Assembly (NCBI RefSeq): GCF_002217475.1
Contig: NZ_MUHH01000017.1
Coordinates: forward strand, 172,999-236,998
Direction of reading: 5' to 3'
Origin: Flavobacterium tructae
GTDB lineage: Bacteria > Bacteroidota > Bacteroidia > Flavobacteriales > Flavobacteriaceae
DNA length: 64,000 bases
This document shows, one piece after another, positions 60,587 through 64,000 of this stretch (its first letter is position 1; each line of letters opens with the position of its first letter). A program made the translations under genes and the position numbers. Under the pieces are notes generated by a model. The model made no database searches, had not been told where the DNA came from, and worked only from the letters and a program-made list of their open reading frames with translations.

Positions 60587-61921
60587 ATGAAACGAATAGT
60601 TCTCATTTTTTTGTGTACAATAGGCCTGTCAGCCAGTGCACAAGTCACACGTTTAACCTTAAAAGACGCGCTTACTTATGCGCTTCAAAATAAAGCCGAT
60701 GCTAAAAAGGCGAAACTTCAGGTTGAAAACAGTGAATACAAAATACAGGAAATACGCTCAAGAGCTTTGCCTCAAATTTCGGCAAATGGAAATTTAACAC
60801 ACAATCCGATCATTCAGACAACTGTAATTGATGGTGCAGGATTTGGTGCACCGGGAACTACGATTCAGGCAGCATTTGGTCAAAAATGGGTTTCGACTGC
60901 AGGAGTTTCTTTAACACAGGCCATTTTTGATCAGTCCGTTTTTACAGGATTAAGAGCGGCAAGATCTACCCGTGAGTTCTATCAGATCAACAATCAGTTG
61001 ACAGAAGAGCAAGTAATTGAAAGAGTTGCCAATAACTACTATTCTGTTTATGTACAAAAAGAAAGACTGACTTTGTTAGACAGTAATTATGTTAACACGA
61101 CTAAAGTTCGTGATATCGTAAAAGGACAGTTTGACAATGGTCTGGCTAAAAAGATTGATTTAGATCGTATCATCGTAAAAATGTCAAACATTGATACAGA
61201 ACGCCAACAAATTAAGAATCAGATTACCCTGGAGGAAAATGCTTTGAAGTTTTACATGGGAATGCCAATAGAAACTCAAATTGATATGCCAAAAGAAGAA
61301 TTTGAAGTGGTACCTGCTGCCTTAACGGAACAGCCAAATACGGCAAACAGAACAGAGTACCTGCTTTTGAAAAAACAACAAGAACTTTTAGTATTCAATA
61401 AAAAAGCAGTTGAAGCAGGATATTACCCAACGCTTTCTCTGACTGCTGGGTATAACTACATCGGACAGGGCCCTCAAATGCCTTGGTTTGCAAAACCTTC
61501 TCAGGGAGTTTATTGGTCTGATTTCTCTGCAATTGCCTTAAACCTTCATGTACCAATCTTTACCGGATTCGGAACTCGTGCAAAAGTAAGACAGGCCGAT
61601 GTTGAGCTAAGATCACTTGAGGAAGATATCAAGGATACCAAACTTTCGCTTGATCTGGACTATAAAAATGCGATGGCACAAATCGATAACAACCTTGTGA
61701 CGATCACCAATCAAAAAGAAAATATGCGCTTAGCGACAGAAATCTTAAGCAATACAAAAAACAATTACCTTCAGGGATTGGCCTCTTTAACAGACTTGTT
61801 AGATGCAGAAAATGCCTCTCTTGAAGCACAAAATAATTATACCAGAGCCATTTTAAATTATAAAATAGCTGAAGTAGCATTAATCAAATCAAAAGGCGAA
61901 CTTAAAACTCTTATTAAATAA
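60587..61921 (+). CDS. TolC-family outer-membrane efflux protein
   Basis: The 444-residue protein has a signal peptide (1-19, ending ASAQ) and two tandem OEP repeats with long coiled-coil helices (about 35-85 and 180-240, again 320-440), ending in the periplasmic hairpin region EAQNNYTRAILNYKIAEVALIKSKGEL. It would form the outer-membrane and periplasmic channel of the tripartite pump with the adaptor and RND permease downstream. It starts 63 bases after tetR. Confidence 0.9.
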   Translation: MKRIVLIFLCTIGLSASAQVTRLTLKDALTYALQNKADAKKAKLQVENSEYKIQEIRSRALPQISANGNLTHNPIIQTTVIDGAGFGAPGTTIQAAFGQKWVSTAGVSLTQAIFDQSVFTGLRAARSTREFYQINNQLTEEQVIERVANNYYSVYVQKERLTLLDSNYVNTTKVRDIVKGQFDNGLAKKIDLDRIIVKMSNIDTERQQIKNQITLEENALKFYMGMPIETQIDMPKEEFEVVPAALTEQPNTANRTEYLLLKKQQELLVFNKKAVEAGYYPTLSLTAGYNYIGQGPQMPWFAKPSQGVYWSDFSAIALNLHVPIFTGFGTRAKVRQADVELRSLEEDIKDTKLSLDLDYKNAMAQIDNNLVTITNQKENMRLATEILSNTKNNYLQGLASLTDLLDAENASLEAQNNYTRAILNYKIAEVALIKSKGELKTLIK

Positions 61922-61932
61922 CTAGAAGTACA

Positions 61933-63000
61933 ATGAAGAAAACTATTATAACAATCGTAATCATAATCGCATCTCTGGGCGTGATTGGATATATCTTAAA
62001 TAAAAATAAGAAAGAGAACAAGGAAAAGACAGATATCGTAGCAGAGAAAAATGCTGCAGTTTCCGTAAAAGTATCTCCGGTTAAAACAGAAGAAGTTTCA
62101 CTTGATTTCGTAGCAAACGGAAACTTCCAACCAACCCAGCAATTGACATTTTCTGCTGAGAAATCAGGAAAAGTAATCAGTGTTCTGGCTAAAGAAGGAG
62201 ACTATGTAAGAGTTGGTCAAACTTTATTAACAATGAGAGGAGACGTTATTAATGTTGATGCTCAGACTGCAGAAGCGGCTTATCAAAATGCAAAATCAGA
62301 TTACATGAGATATGAGAATGCTTATAAAACCGGAGGAGTAACTAAGCAGCAAGTAGACCAGGCAAAATTAGCTTTAACCAATGCACAGTCTCATTTGACA
62401 CAAGCAAAAATCAATGTTGGTGATACCAGAGTAAAAGCTCCGATTAGCGGTTTTATCAATAAAAAATACATCGAGCCGGGATCTATCTTAACCGGAATGC
62501 CTGCAACAGCTTTGTTTGATATTGTTAACGTTTCTAAATTAAAATTAGTAGTTACCGTAAACGAAAATCAGGTAGCGAGTTTAAAAACAGGAGATCATAT
62601 TAACGTAACAGCAAGTGTTTATCCGGATAAAAACTTCTCTGGAAAAATTACTTTCATTGCTGCGAAAGCGGATGAATCTTTGAACTTCCCGGTTGAAATC
62701 GAAATTACAAATAACGTAAACAACGACCTGAAAGCAGGTATGTACGGAACGGCAAACTTTGCATCGAAACAACAAAAACAAAACCTTATGGTTGTACCTA
62801 GAAATGCATTCGTAGGAAGTGTGAGCAGTAACCAAATTTTCGTAGTAGAAAAAGGTATTGCAAAATTAAGAAAAGTAACTGCCGGAAGAATTTTGGGTGA
62901 TAAAGTAGAAATTATCAACGGATTAACTGATGGAGAAACTGTAATTGTAACGGGTCAAATCAACCTGCAAGACGGTAACACAGTAGAAATTATTAAATAA
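61933..63000 (+). CDS. RND efflux periplasmic adaptor (HlyD/MFP family)
   Basis: The 355-residue membrane-fusion protein has an N-terminal anchoring helix (about 4-22), a barrel-sandwich or lipoyl half (SGKVISVLAKEGDYVRVGQTLL, about 75-100), an alpha-helical hairpin (about 105-150), the second lipoyl half with APISGFINKKYIEPGS, a beta-barrel (about 195-275) and a membrane-proximal domain. It links the RND permease to TolC. It begins 12 bases after the TolC stop. Confidence 0.92.
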   Translation: MKKTIITIVIIIASLGVIGYILNKNKKENKEKTDIVAEKNAAVSVKVSPVKTEEVSLDFVANGNFQPTQQLTFSAEKSGKVISVLAKEGDYVRVGQTLLTMRGDVINVDAQTAEAAYQNAKSDYMRYENAYKTGGVTKQQVDQAKLALTNAQSHLTQAKINVGDTRVKAPISGFINKKYIEPGSILTGMPATALFDIVNVSKLKLVVTVNENQVASLKTGDHINVTASVYPDKNFSGKITFIAAKADESLNFPVEIEITNNVNNDLKAGMYGTANFASKQQKQNLMVVPRNAFVGSVSSNQIFVVEKGIAKLRKVTAGRILGDKVEIINGLTDGETVIVTGQINLQDGNTVEIIK

Positions 63001-63092
63001 TTGTACCGCTTTAAGCCTTACGCCGTAAGCTTTAAGCCTTTAATAAGAGCCTAAAGCCTATAGCGTATAGCCTACAGCCTAAAATAACATAT
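63001..63092. repeat. TAAGCCT/CTATAGCCTA repeats in the adaptor-RND spacer
   Basis: The spacer is built from short words such as AAGCCTTA, TAAGC, AGCCTAAAGCCTA and TATAGCCTA, with partly complementary order. No terminator-like T-run is present, so the RND gene is probably still in the operon. Confidence 0.5.
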
Positions 63093-64000
63093 ATGAAATT
63101 AGCCGAAATATCCATCACACGTCCGTCGTTGGTAATTGTACTCTTTACAATTCTAACATTAGGTGGACTGTTCAGCTACAGCCAGTTAGGTTATGAGCTG
63201 ATCCCGAAATTTGAACAAAACGTTATTACCATTTCTACCATATATCCGGGAGCTTCTCCAAGTGAGGTAGAAAACACAGTAACCAAGAAAATTGAAGATG
63301 CGATCGCATCTTTAGAGAATGTTAAGAAAATTGATTCGAAATCGTATGAGAGTTTATCTATCGTTTCGATTACTCTAACATCTGAAGCAAAAGTCGATTT
63401 CTCTCTGAATGATGCACAGCGAAAAATAAACGCGATTATTAGTGATTTACCGGAAGATGTAAAAACACCGGCACTAACCAAATTCTCGCTAAGTGATTTA
63501 CCAATCATGACGCTTGGTGCCAACGGAAAAATGGACGAGGCAGAATTTTATGACTTAATTGACAAAAAAATTGCTCCTATCTTATCCCGTGTGCAAGGTG
63601 TGGCTCAGGTAAATATTATTGGTGGTTCAGAGCGTGAAATTCAGGTAAACCTTGATGCCTTAAAAATGCAGGGGTACGGATTATCTGTTCCACAGGTACA
63701 ACAAAACATTTTGACTTCGAATCTGGATTTCCCAACAGGGAACATCCAGACTCGTGATCAGAAAATATTAATTCGTTTAGCAGGTAAATATAAAAGTGTT
63801 GAAGAATTAAGAAACCTCGTAGTTTCTTCTCAAAACGGAATCCAGGTTCGTTTAAAAGATATTGCCGATGTACAGGATACTCAGAAGATCGCTGAAAAAA
63901 TATCACGTGTAGATCAGAAAAGTGCGATCGTTTTGCAAATTGTAAAGCAATCAGATGCAAATGCGGTTGCGGTAAGTGAGCATTTATTAAAGACAATTGC
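63093..64000 (+). CDS. RND efflux permease, AcrB family, N-terminal part (3' end outside window)
   Basis: The frame from the ATG at 63093 is open to the right edge (about 302 residues of an expected 1000 or more). It has the first membrane helix (about 10-30, PSLVIVLFTILTLGG), then the porter-domain start YPGASPSEVENTVTKKIEDAI, and FSLSDLPIMTLG, VAQVNIIGG and related PN1/PN2 features of HAE1-type pumps. It would be the proton-driven inner-membrane engine of the tripartite efflux system controlled by the TetR protein. The substrate is unknown. Confidence 0.93.
   Translation, partial: MKLAEISITRPSLVIVLFTILTLGGLFSYSQLGYELIPKFEQNVITISTIYPGASPSEVENTVTKKIEDAIASLENVKKIDSKSYESLSIVSITLTSEAKVDFSLNDAQRKINAIISDLPEDVKTPALTKFSLSDLPIMTLGANGKMDEAEFYDLIDKKIAPILSRVQGVAQVNIIGGSEREIQVNLDALKMQGYGLSVPQVQQNILTSNLDFPTGNIQTRDQKILIRLAGKYKSVEELRNLVVSSQNGIQVRLKDIADVQDTQKIAEKISRVDQKSAIVLQIVKQSDANAVAVSEHLLKTI

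Noticed and set aside
63191..63996. Minus-strand frames opposite the RND permease
   Set aside because: The plus-strand frame encodes clear RND motifs to the window edge; the opposite frames are shadows.

Overview
The window is chromosomal DNA of a member of the Bacteroidota, most probably the genus Flavobacterium. The DNA is AT-rich. Promoters carry the Bacteroidota -7 box TAnnTTTG rather than a sigma70-type -10. Start codons lack clear Shine-Dalgarno sequences. One secreted protein has a type IX secretion sorting domain, TonB receptors have carboxypeptidase-like N-terminal domains, and lipoprotein signals are frequent. Family assignments are from recognised motifs; no database search was possible. 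I see no rRNA, tRNA, CRISPR array, prophage or complete insertion sequence.

Layout. 1-16 kb: mixed housekeeping genes. These are an M1 peptidase cut by the left edge, an XRE regulator, SDR-type threonine dehydrogenase, the transcription-repair coupling factor Mfd, an ACT-like protein, YraN, LD-carboxypeptidase, a secreted nuclease-like protein, 3-hydroxyanthranilate dioxygenase, a tail-to-tail antitoxin/RelE-like pair, a class II cyclic-nucleotide phosphodiesterase and an ALDH7-type aminoadipate-semialdehyde dehydrogenase. 16-20.5 kb: a large secreted pectate lyase with an operator-like palindrome at its promoter, and a BI-1 family membrane protein. 20.5-34.2 kb: all fourteen respiratory complex I genes nuoA-N on the minus strand, read from one strong promoter near 34130; NuoG is very short and several spacers hold hairpin-forming repeats. 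34.3-38.4 kb: cold-shock protein, aspS, a thioredoxin-like protein and a small MORN-like protein. 38.4-45 kb: a ferric-siderophore uptake operon (TonB receptor, two small membrane proteins, two PepSY membrane proteins), bordered by a roughly 295-bp inverted-repeat element. 45-50 kb: 2-oxoglutarate dehydrogenase E2 and E1, then an outer-membrane barrel protein and a lipoprotein. 50.8-57.9 kb: a trehalose-use locus (LacI regulator, paired operators, TonB receptor, MFS permease, fungal-type neutral trehalase). 58-64 kb: polyprenyl synthase, YceI, and a TetR-TolC-adaptor-RND efflux operon cut by the right edge.

How parts work together. Complex I and the 2-oxoglutarate dehydrogenase subunits feed aerobic respiration. 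The siderophore operon combines outer-membrane uptake with probable inner-membrane reductive iron release. In the trehalose locus, the LacI protein should bind two AAAACGTTTT operators 21 bp apart and control import and cytoplasmic hydrolysis. Three identical 28-bp inverted repeats (GGAAACT-N14-AGTTTCC) occur at the yceI and tetR promoters and only there among the promoters I examined. They point to a TetR regulon joining YceI to the efflux pump; this is the strongest new regulatory signal I found.
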